Assembly: GCA_944325345.1 (NCBI GenBank)
Contig: CALUZV010000008.1
Coordinates: forward strand, 62,001 to 126,000
Direction: 5' to 3'
DNA length: 64,000 bases
Origin: an uncultured Parabacteroides sp.
GTDB taxonomy: Bacteria > Bacteroidota > Bacteroidia > Bacteroidales > Tannerellaceae
Positions 18,001 through 25,245 of this stretch are shown in pieces; the first letter of the stretch is position 1; each line of letters opens with the position of its first letter. The notes under the pieces were generated by a model that was not told the origin of the DNA, searched no databases, and was given only the letters and a program-made list of their open reading frames with translations. A program made the translations under genes and the position numbers.

Positions 18001-19581
18001 ATGAAAAAGATACTAACAATCGCAGTTGCTTGTGCCGGATTAATGAGCTTTACGGCTTGCAATGATTTCTTGGATGAAGAGCCGCGTTCAACATTGGTCA
18101 GCGATTCATTCTATCAGACAGAAGCTCAGGCGGAAGGTAACGTAAATTACCTTTATCGTACAGGTGCAACAAATAGTTATGTTGATTTCGGGAGTGCTTA
18201 TACTGGTCCGTTTGCCGCTATTCAGGAAGAATTGACTGGCTACTTCTCTAATAGCTACGAAGGACAAGAAATCGTTTGCCGTTATTCTCGTAATTTGGAA
18301 CGCCAGGAAAATACTATGCAGCTGGCTTCAAAGATGGATGGTGTGTGGGATAATTGCTATCGTAACATCAATGTAGCTAATGGCGCTATCAAATACATCC
18401 CTAGTATTGATATGGCTGAAGAAACTGCTAATCGCTTGGTTGCTGAGGCTAAGTTCTTCCGTGCATTCAGTTATTTCTATCTGGTGAAAACATTCGGTGC
18501 TGTGCCGTTCTATACAGAACCGTATGAAGTTCCGGAAAATATGGAAATGTCTCGTACTGAAACAACTACTATCTATGCCCAAATCGAAGCTGATTTGCAG
18601 GAAGCTGTTAATGTTTTGCCTGCTACTTCATTTGCTGCTAACGGACACCGTATTACAAAATACGCTGCCGCTATGATGCTGACAGATGTTTATATGTATC
18701 AACACAAATATGCTGATGCTGCCAATACAATCAGCATTGTTGTTGAATCAGGTGTTCATAGCTTGACAACTAACGATGATTTAGGTATGAACAGTGCCTT
18801 TAACAAGTTGCGTTCGACAGACGATCTGCCAGAAGCTATCTATTCATACGAATTTGATAACCAAATCAGCAACAGTGGTTGGTTGCCAACTTACGCATTC
18901 GATGGTGATGCTTCTTCTAACGGTTTGTTCGGTACATACGCTATCAGCCAACGTGTTCATGGTCCGTTGAATCGCTATCTGAATATTTATACAGAAAATG
19001 ACTTGCGTATCCAGCCAAACCAGTTCTTCCATTGGACATTCACGAACGAAGCAAATGGCAAGACTTGGAACTCAGTGGGTGGCAACGCTTGCTGCTGGTA
19101 CTACTACGATGAGGATGCTATTATGAATACAGGTCGTGGTACGAAAGACTGGAACATCTTCCGTTATGCAGAAGCTCTCTTGGACGCTGCTGAATGTATC
19201 GCTCAGTCTCAGGGTGTAACAGCTGATGCTGCTCGCTATTTAGCTATGGTTAAAGCTCGTGCTAACTTGGGTACAGAAGCTGAATTAACAGCACAGTTGC
19301 AAGGTATGGCTACACAGGCCTTCATCGAAGAATGCTGGAACGAGCGTCTGCGTGAGCTTCCGTTGGAATTCAAGATGTGGGATCTCTGCGTTCGCGTAGG
19401 TAAGTTCCCGAACATCTCTGAAACGACTAAGGGTCAGATCACTTGGGTTGATTTGGTTGGCGCAACAAACGCTGCCGGAGCAACTATCACAGAATCAGAC
19501 TTACTCTGGCCGTTGTCAGTAAACGAAATCCAGCGTAACCCGAATTTGGCTCCGAACAATCCGGGATACTCAGACAAATAA
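18001..19581 (+). CDS. SusD/RagB-family glycan-binding surface lipoprotein (right copy)
   Basis: A protein of 526 residues starting MKKILTIAVACAGLMSFTAC; lipobox FTAC, then NDFLDEEPRSTL as in the left copy. The C-terminal SusD signature is WNERLRELPLEFKMWDLCVRV and WPLSVNEIQRNPNLAPN. It starts 30 bp after the SusC stop, the same spacing as the left pair. N-terminal and C-terminal parts match the left SusD closely, while the middle differs, so the pairs probably bind different ligands. It is followed by a strong hairpin terminator. No sigma/anti-sigma regulator or hydrolase accompanies either pair. Confidence 0.93.
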   Translation: MKKILTIAVACAGLMSFTACNDFLDEEPRSTLVSDSFYQTEAQAEGNVNYLYRTGATNSYVDFGSAYTGPFAAIQEELTGYFSNSYEGQEIVCRYSRNLERQENTMQLASKMDGVWDNCYRNINVANGAIKYIPSIDMAEETANRLVAEAKFFRAFSYFYLVKTFGAVPFYTEPYEVPENMEMSRTETTTIYAQIEADLQEAVNVLPATSFAANGHRITKYAAAMMLTDVYMYQHKYADAANTISIVVESGVHSLTTNDDLGMNSAFNKLRSTDDLPEAIYSYEFDNQISNSGWLPTYAFDGDASSNGLFGTYAISQRVHGPLNRYLNIYTENDLRIQPNQFFHWTFTNEANGKTWNSVGGNACCWYYYDEDAIMNTGRGTKDWNIFRYAEALLDAAECIAQSQGVTADAARYLAMVKARANLGTEAELTAQLQGMATQAFIEECWNERLRELPLEFKMWDLCVRVGKFPNISETTKGQITWVDLVGATNAAGATITESDLLWPLSVNEIQRNPNLAPNNPGYSDK

Positions 19582-19607
19582 TGTCGCATATATCAAACTA
19601 TCCAAAG

Positions 19608-19664
19608 CGGGGAGGCCAGCAGGTCTCCCCGTTTTCTTTTCCTATACCTTATATAATATATAGC
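19608..19664 (+). terminator. Terminator of the right SusCD operon; outer inverted repeat
   Basis: Stem CGGGGAG (19608-19614) and CTCCCCG (19625-19631) followed by TTTTCTTTT, then TATACCTTATATAATATAT. It is the inverted, almost identical copy of the left terminator at 9461-9515, so the whole 10-kb unit is bounded by inverted repeats. Confidence 0.85.
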
Positions 19665-19675
19665 ACCCACCCGCA

Positions 19676-19735
19676 CCGTGGGTTGAAACCCACGGCTATT
19701 GATGACCCTCATGGCATTCGGGTCGGGATGGATGG
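19676..19735. repeat. REP-like palindromes
   Basis: CCGTGGGTTGAAACCCACGG (19677-19696) followed by GACCC-tcatggcattc-GGGTC. It has the same loop word TTGAAAC as the palindrome at 9398-9417, with different stem bases. Confidence 0.7.
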
Positions 19736-19750
19736 TGTCCCGGCGATTAG

Positions 19751-19945
19751 CATTTTTCATCCGATGAAAGTCCCTGTCCGCCGGGATTCCTTTAACGCTC
19801 ATTAACTGATAAATCCTTTTCACCGGAGGGCCTCTAACACTCATTAACTGATAAATGCTGTCCCCTGGGATTCCTTTAACACTCACTAACTGATAAATGC
19901 TTTTCTCCCGAGGGTCTTTAACACTCATTAAATGATAAGTCCCGG
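19751..19945. repeat. Tandem array D, 42-bp unit, 4-5 copies
   Basis: TAACRCTC is found at 19793, 19835, 19877 and 19919, exactly 42 bp apart, each followed by ATTAACTGATAAATG or a close variant; a more degenerate copy starts near 19751. Together with the palindromes it fills the 19582-20073 gap before the next gene. Confidence 0.88.
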
Positions 19946-20073
19946 AATCTCGCCTGAAAGGTGCTATAAATAGCATTTTACGATAAAAAAACAGGCGAAA
20001 AATTTTTGTATGTATGAGAACTTTAGTAACTTGCGCCATCTTTGAAATAAACTAAAAAAGAAAGGAGACTTGA

Positions 20074-21021
20074 ATGAAACAAATTTTAGTATTTAATCTG
20101 AAGGACCTTTATCAAGACGAATCTTTCGGTTTCTTGAAGATGGTACAGTCGGCATTTACCTTGTTGCCCCAAACCTCGAGCGAGCCGGAACTGCCGGAAG
20201 TCCAGTCGCTCGCGCGCAGCCTGTCGCTGAAATCCGCGCGGCTGCAAAAGGTCGTCGAGGGATACAATACGGCATTCGACAATTTTGATGCTGTTTTGAA
20301 AACCTCTCAGAAAAATCCGGTAACGGAGAAAATCAATGCGGCCGATGAGGAGCGCGACAAGGCATGGGTAGGCTCAAACGGATACATCAACGCGATGCTC
20401 AAACATCCGGACAGCGAGTTTGCAGCCATTGCCAAGAGTGCTAACGACATTTTTGAAAAATATGGAAACCCGACCAGGCTTTCGCAGACGAAGGAGACCG
20501 GCGTGATACACAACCTGCTGGAAGACCTCGAAGGGCTGACCTCGCTTAGCACCATCTATTTTGACCCGTGGTATAACTGGATGAAGACGACCCAGGAAGC
20601 GTTCGAAGCCGCCACGTTGGAACGCGCCAAGGCGAAAGGTGCCGTCCAGAAGGGTCTCGGCAAGGAAGTCCGCGAGGCAGCCGAGGAGGCCTACCGCACG
20701 TTGGTGCAAGCCGTCAATTCAATTGTTTTTGTGGAAGAAACGGATGAGTACGACGAATTTATCCAAGCCATCAATGCAGAAATCGAGCGGCAGACGGCTA
20801 TCATAAAGCGTCGCGAGACCGTACGCAAAAACAATAAGGAAGAAGAGGAGCTTTCGGAAGAGAAGCCTTCGACTGAAACACCGGGCACGGAAACGCCGGA
20901 TACTGAGACTCCGGATACTGAGACTCCGGATACGGAAACGCCCGATACCGAAGAGCCGGATACCGAAACCCCTTCGACGGGAGGAGAAGAGGAGCCGGAT
21001 GATAGGCCGGTGGTGCAGTGA
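20074..21021 (+). CDS. DUF6261-like protein with an acidic TETPD-repeat tail
   Basis: A protein of 315 residues without signal peptide or membrane segment. The N-terminal 250 residues (MKQILVFNLKDLYQDESFGF..., then helix-rich sequence with heptad-like stretches) resemble a Bacteroidales family I recall as DUF6261, of unknown function. Residues about 262-315 are a low-complexity acidic tail of repeated TETPD pentapeptides (15-bp DNA repeats at about 20875-20985), probably variable in copy number. A clear AAAGGAG ribosome site precedes the ATG, unusual for this phylum. A -7-like CATCTTTG is at 20037-20044. It stands alone in an accessory stretch. Confidence 0.6.
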   Translation: MKQILVFNLKDLYQDESFGFLKMVQSAFTLLPQTSSEPELPEVQSLARSLSLKSARLQKVVEGYNTAFDNFDAVLKTSQKNPVTEKINAADEERDKAWVGSNGYINAMLKHPDSEFAAIAKSANDIFEKYGNPTRLSQTKETGVIHNLLEDLEGLTSLSTIYFDPWYNWMKTTQEAFEAATLERAKAKGAVQKGLGKEVREAAEEAYRTLVQAVNSIVFVEETDEYDEFIQAINAEIERQTAIIKRRETVRKNNKEEEELSEEKPSTETPGTETPDTETPDTETPDTETPDTEEPDTETPSTGGEEEPDDRPVVQ

Positions 21022-21029
21022 ATTAGGAA

Positions 21030-21132
21030 TGGACAATTGAGAATGGACAATTGACAATTGAGGGGAGAGAAACCTTTTAATTGTCAATTGTCCATGGTTA
21101 ATTGTCAATTGTCCATGGTTAATTGTCAATTT
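21030..21132. repeat. Heptamer-repeat hairpin (GACAATT type), copy 3
   Basis: GGACAATTGAGAATGGACAATTGACAATTG is matched, inverted, by AATTGTCAATTGTCCATGG repeated twice after a short purine-rich loop. It lies just after the DUF6261-like gene and can act as its terminator hairpin. Confidence 0.78.
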
Positions 21133-21219
21133 TTAATATAGACTTCGCGGATAGCATAATTTTTATCGAAGGATATATTTTGTATCGGATTTATTACTAC
21201 TTTCGTGCCAAAATAGAAT

Positions 21220-21462
21220 ATGAGTAATTGGGAAAAACAACAGGAAGGACATAAAGAGGCTAAAGAGCGAGACCGGATAAGAAAGGATAAACTCGCAGGA
21301 TTCTTTTATGATTCCGCAAAATTGGTTCTTGCCGGAGTCGTTATCGGAGGAATAACCCCATTATATTCAGATAGTTCTAACAATATAAATATTTATGTCA
21401 TCTTAACGGGTTCCATGGCAACAATATTGTTAGCATGGATAGCCAATAAGATATTAAAATAG
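21220..21462 (+). CDS. Small two-helix membrane protein, DUF6722-like (cassette 1, gene a)
   Basis: An 80-residue protein: a charged N-terminus (about 1-27, rich in Lys, Glu, Arg), a hydrophobic segment at about 32-46, a polar turn (YSDSSNNIN) and a second hydrophobic segment at about 56-75. KDKLAGFFYDSAKLVLAGVVIGG aligns by eye with KEKLGNYLIDISKYFATGVLFTA of the convergent gene at 21899-22087. Both resemble a tiny Bacteroidales family I recall as DUF6722; no function is known. The next gene starts 8 bp on. A near-consensus -7 box TACTTTCG is at 21198-21205. Confidence 0.65.
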   Translation: MSNWEKQQEGHKEAKERDRIRKDKLAGFFYDSAKLVLAGVVIGGITPLYSDSSNNINIYVILTGSMATILLAWIANKILK

Positions 21463-21469
21463 AAAGATT

Positions 21470-21574
21470 ATGACACAGTTAGGTTTAACATTCACGATTA
21501 TAGCTATCATAGCTGCCATATTTCTTGCTTGGCTTTATACTAAGCCGGGGAAAAAGTGGCTGGAGAATTTATAA
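21470..21574 (+). CDS. 34-residue single-pass membrane protein (cassette 1, gene b)
   Basis: ATG at 21470, stop TAA at 21572-21574. The protein is MTQLGLTFTIIAIIAAIFLA followed by WLYTKPGKKWLENL: one transmembrane helix and a short basic tail. The tail motif PGKKWL recurs as PSGKRWL in the 45-residue protein at 21760-21897, which also follows a DUF6722-like gene. The repeated pairing of two such small genes is the main evidence that this frame is real. Function unknown. Confidence 0.6.
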   Translation: MTQLGLTFTIIAIIAAIFLAWLYTKPGKKWLENL

Positions 21575-21602
21575 ATTCATGCGCACCTATTTTTAAGAAC
21601 TC

Positions 21603-21733
21603 AAGTCCCCGGCACTGAAGTGCCGGGCTAAACATCATTGGGTTAAAACCCTGCATAGAAGGTAGTATTTCAACCCGGCGATTAATCGCCGGATTATGCA
21701 TAGCCCGGCATTTTAATGCCGGGGACTTATTTT
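21603..21733. repeat. REP-like palindromes between the two microprotein cassettes
   Basis: CCCGGCACTGAAGTGCCGGG (21608-21627), GGGTTAAAACCC, CCGGCGATTAATCGCCGG (21687-21704) and GCCCGGCATTTTAATGCCGG follow in a row. They may end both convergent transcripts. Confidence 0.75.
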
Positions 21734-21759
21734 CTAATCTTTATCGAGCCACCGTTATG

Positions 21760-21897
21760 CTATATCATTTTATTCTTTCTCAGCCACCGTTTACCAGACG
21801 GCGTAAGGAACCAGAGAAGTGCAATGATGCACGGGATGGTGTACATCCCTAAAATAATTAGAGCTCCGATGGGGACATAATCACCTAATATTTCCAT
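21760..21897 (-). CDS. 45-residue single-pass membrane protein (cassette 2, gene b)
   Basis: Start ATG at 21895-21897 and stop TAG at 21760-21762. The sequence begins MEILGDYVPIGALIILGMYT, has a hydrophobic stretch to about residue 32 and ends LTPSGKRWLRKNKMI. The tail motif (P-S-G-K-R-W-L) matches the PGKKWL tail of the 34-residue protein at 21470-21574. It starts 1 bp after the stop of the DUF6722-like gene, so it is almost certainly co-translated with it. Confidence 0.6.
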   Translation of the reverse strand: MEILGDYVPIGALIILGMYTIPCIIALLWFLTPSGKRWLRKNKMI

Positions 21898-21898
21898 G

Positions 21899-22087
21899 TT
21901 AATCCTCCTTCTTGTTCGTTAAAAATAAACCTAATACCAATAAAAATATAGCAGCAATGCTACTAAACAAATAAATCAACCATCGCCAATCTTCCATATC
22001 TTTGATCAAAGCAGTGAAGAGAACACCGGTTGCAAAGTACTTCGAAATGTCAATCAAATAATTGCCTAATTTCTCTTTCCAGTTCAT
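21899..22087 (-). CDS. Small two-helix membrane protein, DUF6722-like (cassette 2, gene a)
   Basis: A 62-residue protein MNWKEKLGNYLIDISKYFATGV..., with two hydrophobic segments (about 17-28 and 36-55), ending LTNKKED. It aligns by eye with the 80-residue protein at 21220-21462 through K-x-K-L-x-x-x-x-x-D-x-x-K. A perfect -7 box (TACCTTTG on the minus strand, 22120-22127) lies 33 bp upstream. It heads a two-gene unit with the 45-residue gene downstream. No function is known to me. Confidence 0.65.
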   Translation of the reverse strand: MNWKEKLGNYLIDISKYFATGVLFTALIKDMEDWRWLIYLFSSIAAIFLLVLGLFLTNKKED

Positions 22088-22119
22088 AGTTAATGTTATG
22101 TTGATAATGAATACTGGGG

Positions 22120-22127
22120 CAAAGGTA
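22120..22127 (-). promoter_or_regulatory. -7 box for microprotein cassette 2
   Basis: Minus strand TACCTTTG, a perfect TAnnTTTG, 33 bp upstream of the ATG at 22087. Confidence 0.6.
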
Positions 22128-22178
22128 AGAATAAAATGAAGAATAAAGAATGGGACGTGAAGAATTTTAGGGTAGATG

Positions 22179-22210
22179 TTTGCCAGTTGGAAAATAAAAA
22201 CATACCTTTG
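22179..22210 (+). promoter_or_regulatory. -33/-7 promoter of the NagB-like gene
   Basis: TTTG at 22179-22182 and TACCTTTG at 22203-22210 are separated by 20 bp, the textbook Bacteroidetes spacing. The ATG is at 22254. Confidence 0.7.
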
Positions 22211-22253
22211 CCTTCGCTGAGACTACGAGAATCATTTTTAATCTACTATATTC

Positions 22254-24239
22254 ATGAAGACTAATTTAAGTTCACAGATTACGCTGACGCGCATCCCACA
22301 GAAGTATTACCGTCCGGAGAATGCCTTCGAGTATTCCGTCCTGACGCGGTTGGAGAAAGTGCCGACCATGATTTACGAATCGGTCGAAGAAGGGTCGCTC
22401 ACCATAGCGCGTGAAATCGCCGCGCAAATCCGTAAGAAACAAGATGGATGGGAAAAGTTCGTCCTCGCCTTGCCAGGCGGACGCTCGCCGATGAACATCT
22501 ACCGCGAGTTAGTCCGGATGCACAAGGAAGAGGGGCTGAGCTTCCGCAATGTGATTGTATTCCTTGAATATGAGTTCTATCCGCTGCCGAAGAACGTCTC
22601 CGGCATCCTCGAAAACGTGAAGGAAGACTTCCTGAACCACGTCGATATCCGTCCGGAAAACATCTATGCGCCCGACGCGACGATGCCGAAGGAAGATATC
22701 CTCGCTTTCTGCAACAAATATGAAGAGCTGATGTACCAGTTGGGCGGCATCGACTATATGCTGCTCGGTATCGGACAGGCCAGCAACGTGATGTTCAACA
22801 GTCCGGGAACTATCTCCAGTTCGCGCACCCGCCTCGTCCTCTTGGAAAACGCGGCACGCAAGGAGGCAGGACGGCGTTTCCCGTCGGTAGAATCTGTTCC
22901 GGCGAGCGTCATCACGATGGGCATCTCGAACATGATGAAAGCGAAGAACGTAGTCCTCTTGGCTTGGGGCGACGACAAGGCAGACATCATCGCGAAGACC
23001 GTCGAAGGGCCGATAACCGATGCCGTGCCTTCGTCCTATTTGCAGACACATGCGAATGCGAAGGTGGTGGTGGACCTCTCTGCTGCTTATAGCTTGACGC
23101 GCATCAGCCATCCGTGGTTGGTTACGAGCTGCGTATGGGACAAGAAGCTTATCCGCCGCGCTATCGTATGGCTCTGCCAGCTGACCGGCAAACCTATCTT
23201 GAAGCTGACGAACAAAGACTATAGCGAACATAACTTGGGAGAGCTGCTTGCGCTCTACGGTTCGGCTTATAAGGTAAACATCGAAATCTTCAACGATATC
23301 CAGCATACCATTACCGGCTGGCCCGGTGGCAAACCGAATGCCGACGATTCGACACGTCCCGAACGTGCGACGCCGTATCCGAAGAAGGTCATCGTCTTCA
23401 GTCCGCATCCCGACGACGACGTGATTTCGATGGGAGGGACGTTGCGCCGCCTCTGCGACCAGAATCACGATGTGCATGTAGCCTATGAAACATCGGGCAA
23501 CATTGCCGTGGGCGACGAAGAAGTCATCCGCTACTGCGAATACCTCCGCGACGTATCCGATAAATATACGCCCGAAGGTTCGCCCATCAAGGAGAAGGCT
23601 GAAGAAATCATCAAATACTTACGCTACGAAAAGGTAGAGAACGGCGAGCCGGAGCGGAAAGATGTCCTCTTTATGAAAGGCACCATCCGCCGCGAGGAGG
23701 CACGCCATGCCTGCCGCTATTCGGGCGTGAAGGATGACCATGTCCACTTCCTCGACCTGCCGTTTTACGAAACCGGTTTGGTGAAGAAGAACCCGCTGGG
23801 CGAAGCGGACAAGGATGTCGTGAAGGCTCTGCTGGAAGAAATCAAGCCAGACCAGATGTTCGTTGCCGGAGACTTGGCCGACCCACATGGGACGCACAAA
23901 GTCTGCCTCGATGCCGTACTCGCCGCCATCGACGAGGTGAAGGACGAGGAATGGATGAAGAACTGCCGTGTCTGGATGTATCGCGGGGCATGGGCAGAAT
24001 GGGAGATGGACCATGTGGAAATGGCCGTTCCTATCTCGCCTGAGGAACTCCGCCACAAACGGAACGCCATCTTGAAGCACCAGTCGCAGGCCGAGAGCGC
24101 ACCTTACTTGGGCGATGACGAACGCCTCTTCTGGCAGCGCGCCGAAGACCGCAATCGGGCGACGGCGGAACTCTATCGCCAGTTGGGATTGGCATCTTAC
24201 GAAGCGATGGAAGCATTTGTGCAATATATTCCCCTATAA
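22254..24239 (+). CDS. NagB-like domain fused to a PIG-L/LmbE-type deacetylase
   Basis: A 661-residue cytosolic protein of the long Bacteroidales form annotated as glucosamine-6-phosphate deaminase. Residues about 45-330 are a NagB/RpiA-like domain (LALPGGRSP, LLGIG...FNSPG). The second half is a PIG-L fold with the zinc motif SPHPDDD (His385) and DPHGTH. Classical NagB has a DE pair in NMDEY and a catalytic His in DGHIAFNEPG; here the equivalent stretches read VFLEYEFYP (about 102-110) and GIGQASNVMFNSPG (about 172-185), so the Asp and the His are missing. The deaminase activity is therefore doubtful, and the protein may act as a GlcNAc-type deacetylase or sensor. It has a strong promoter and terminator of its own. 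Confidence 0.8.
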   Translation: MKTNLSSQITLTRIPQKYYRPENAFEYSVLTRLEKVPTMIYESVEEGSLTIAREIAAQIRKKQDGWEKFVLALPGGRSPMNIYRELVRMHKEEGLSFRNVIVFLEYEFYPLPKNVSGILENVKEDFLNHVDIRPENIYAPDATMPKEDILAFCNKYEELMYQLGGIDYMLLGIGQASNVMFNSPGTISSSRTRLVLLENAARKEAGRRFPSVESVPASVITMGISNMMKAKNVVLLAWGDDKADIIAKTVEGPITDAVPSSYLQTHANAKVVVDLSAAYSLTRISHPWLVTSCVWDKKLIRRAIVWLCQLTGKPILKLTNKDYSEHNLGELLALYGSAYKVNIEIFNDIQHTITGWPGGKPNADDSTRPERATPYPKKVIVFSPHPDDDVISMGGTLRRLCDQNHDVHVAYETSGNIAVGDEEVIRYCEYLRDVSDKYTPEGSPIKEKAEEIIKYLRYEKVENGEPERKDVLFMKGTIRREEARHACRYSGVKDDHVHFLDLPFYETGLVKKNPLGEADKDVVKALLEEIKPDQMFVAGDLADPHGTHKVCLDAVLAAIDEVKDEEWMKNCRVWMYRGAWAEWEMDHVEMAVPISPEELRHKRNAILKHQSQAESAPYLGDDERLFWQRAEDRNRATAELYRQLGLASYEAMEAFVQYIPL

Positions 24240-24260
24240 ATAATTTTTTAAGTAAAGTTC

Positions 24261-24296
24261 GGGTGTGTCGAGACAAGCGTTTCGGCACACCCTTTT
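24261..24296 (+). terminator. Rho-independent terminator after the NagB-like gene
   Basis: GGGTGTG (24261-24267) pairs with CACACCC (24286-24292) and is followed by TTTT. It ends 11 bp before the start of the next gene. Confidence 0.75.
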
Positions 24297-24306
24297 CCGC
24301 ATAATA

Positions 24307-25230
24307 ATGAATAAGATGAAATATACTTTTCTGTGGGTATTCGTCGGTTTGCTTTTATCAGCCTGTTCGGGAAACCAGCCGGTGAAGGAACAAGAACCGG
24401 CATGGAAAGCCAAACATGTAGTATTGATAGGAATAGACGGCTGGGGAGCCTATAGTATGGAGAAAGCGCAAGTTCCCCATATCCGAAGCCTGATGGAAAA
24501 CGGAGCCTATACGCTGAAAAAGCGTTCGGTCTTGCCCTCGTCGAGCGCGGTGAATTGGGCATCGATGTATATGGGTGCCGGTCCGGAGTTGCACGGCTAT
24601 TGCGAATGGGGTTCGCAAGTGCCCGACCTCCCTTCGCGTGTTGTGAACAAAGACGGCATATTCCCGACGATCTTCTCCGAGTTGCGTGCCGTAGCTCCGG
24701 AGGCGGAAATTGGAAATATCTATGAATGGGAAGGCATCCGCTATTTGGTGGATACCTTGGCTCTGAGCTATGACAAGCACGTGGTGGAAGTAGCGCAAGA
24801 CTCAACCGCCGTGTCTCGTTTCGCTATCGATTATATCAAGGATAAGAAACCGGCATTGGTAAATGTCGTATTCGATGTCTTGGATCATGTAGGCCATGCG
24901 GCAGGGCATGATACTCCGGCTTATTATACGAAGTTGGAAGAGATAGACGGCTATGTCGGACAAATCGTGCAAGCGATGAAAGATGCCGGCATCTGGGACG
25001 AAAGCATCATCATCGTAACGGCAGACCACGGCGGAATCGAGAAAGGCCATGGCGGACGGACTATGCAGGAGATGGAAACGCCTTTCATCATTTGCGGCAA
25101 GCACGTCAAGAAAGGGATAGTCATCGAAGAGAGCATGATGCAATTCGATATCGCCTCGACGATTGCTTCTATCTTTGGCATCCAGCAACCGCAAGTCTGG
25201 ATAGGACGGCCGATGCCGGTATTTGAATAG
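24307..25230 (+). CDS. Alkaline-phosphatase-superfamily lipoprotein (type I phosphodiesterase/nucleotide pyrophosphatase fold)
   Basis: A 307-residue protein from ATG 24307, starting MNKMKYTFLWVFVGLLLSAC; LSAC is a lipobox. An in-frame GTG at 24265 would put 14 extra residues over the terminator, so it is rejected. Metal-site motifs of the superfamily are visible: IGIDGWG (Asp), LPSSSAVNW (likely Ser nucleophile), DVLDHVGHAAGHD and TADHGG. Such enzymes hydrolyse phosphodiesters or phosphomonoesters in the periplasm or at the surface; the substrate is unknown. The TamA/BamA-like gene begins 15 bp on, suggesting one transcript. Confidence 0.85.
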   Translation: MNKMKYTFLWVFVGLLLSACSGNQPVKEQEPAWKAKHVVLIGIDGWGAYSMEKAQVPHIRSLMENGAYTLKKRSVLPSSSAVNWASMYMGAGPELHGYCEWGSQVPDLPSRVVNKDGIFPTIFSELRAVAPEAEIGNIYEWEGIRYLVDTLALSYDKHVVEVAQDSTAVSRFAIDYIKDKKPALVNVVFDVLDHVGHAAGHDTPAYYTKLEEIDGYVGQIVQAMKDAGIWDESIIIVTADHGGIEKGHGGRTMQEMETPFIICGKHVKKGIVIEESMMQFDIASTIASIFGIQQPQVWIGRPMPVFE

Positions 25231-25245
25231 GGAAGAAGCTGAGGA

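Noticed and set aside
9542..19581. A complete polysaccharide utilisation locus
   Set aside because: Only SusC/SusD genes are present; no glycosidase, sigma/anti-sigma or hybrid two-component regulator is adjacent, and the GH31 and GH2 genes are more than 8 kb away with unrelated genes between.
19581..19805. 74-codon frame after the right SusD
   Set aside because: It runs through the terminator hairpin and REP palindromes, with no family resemblance.
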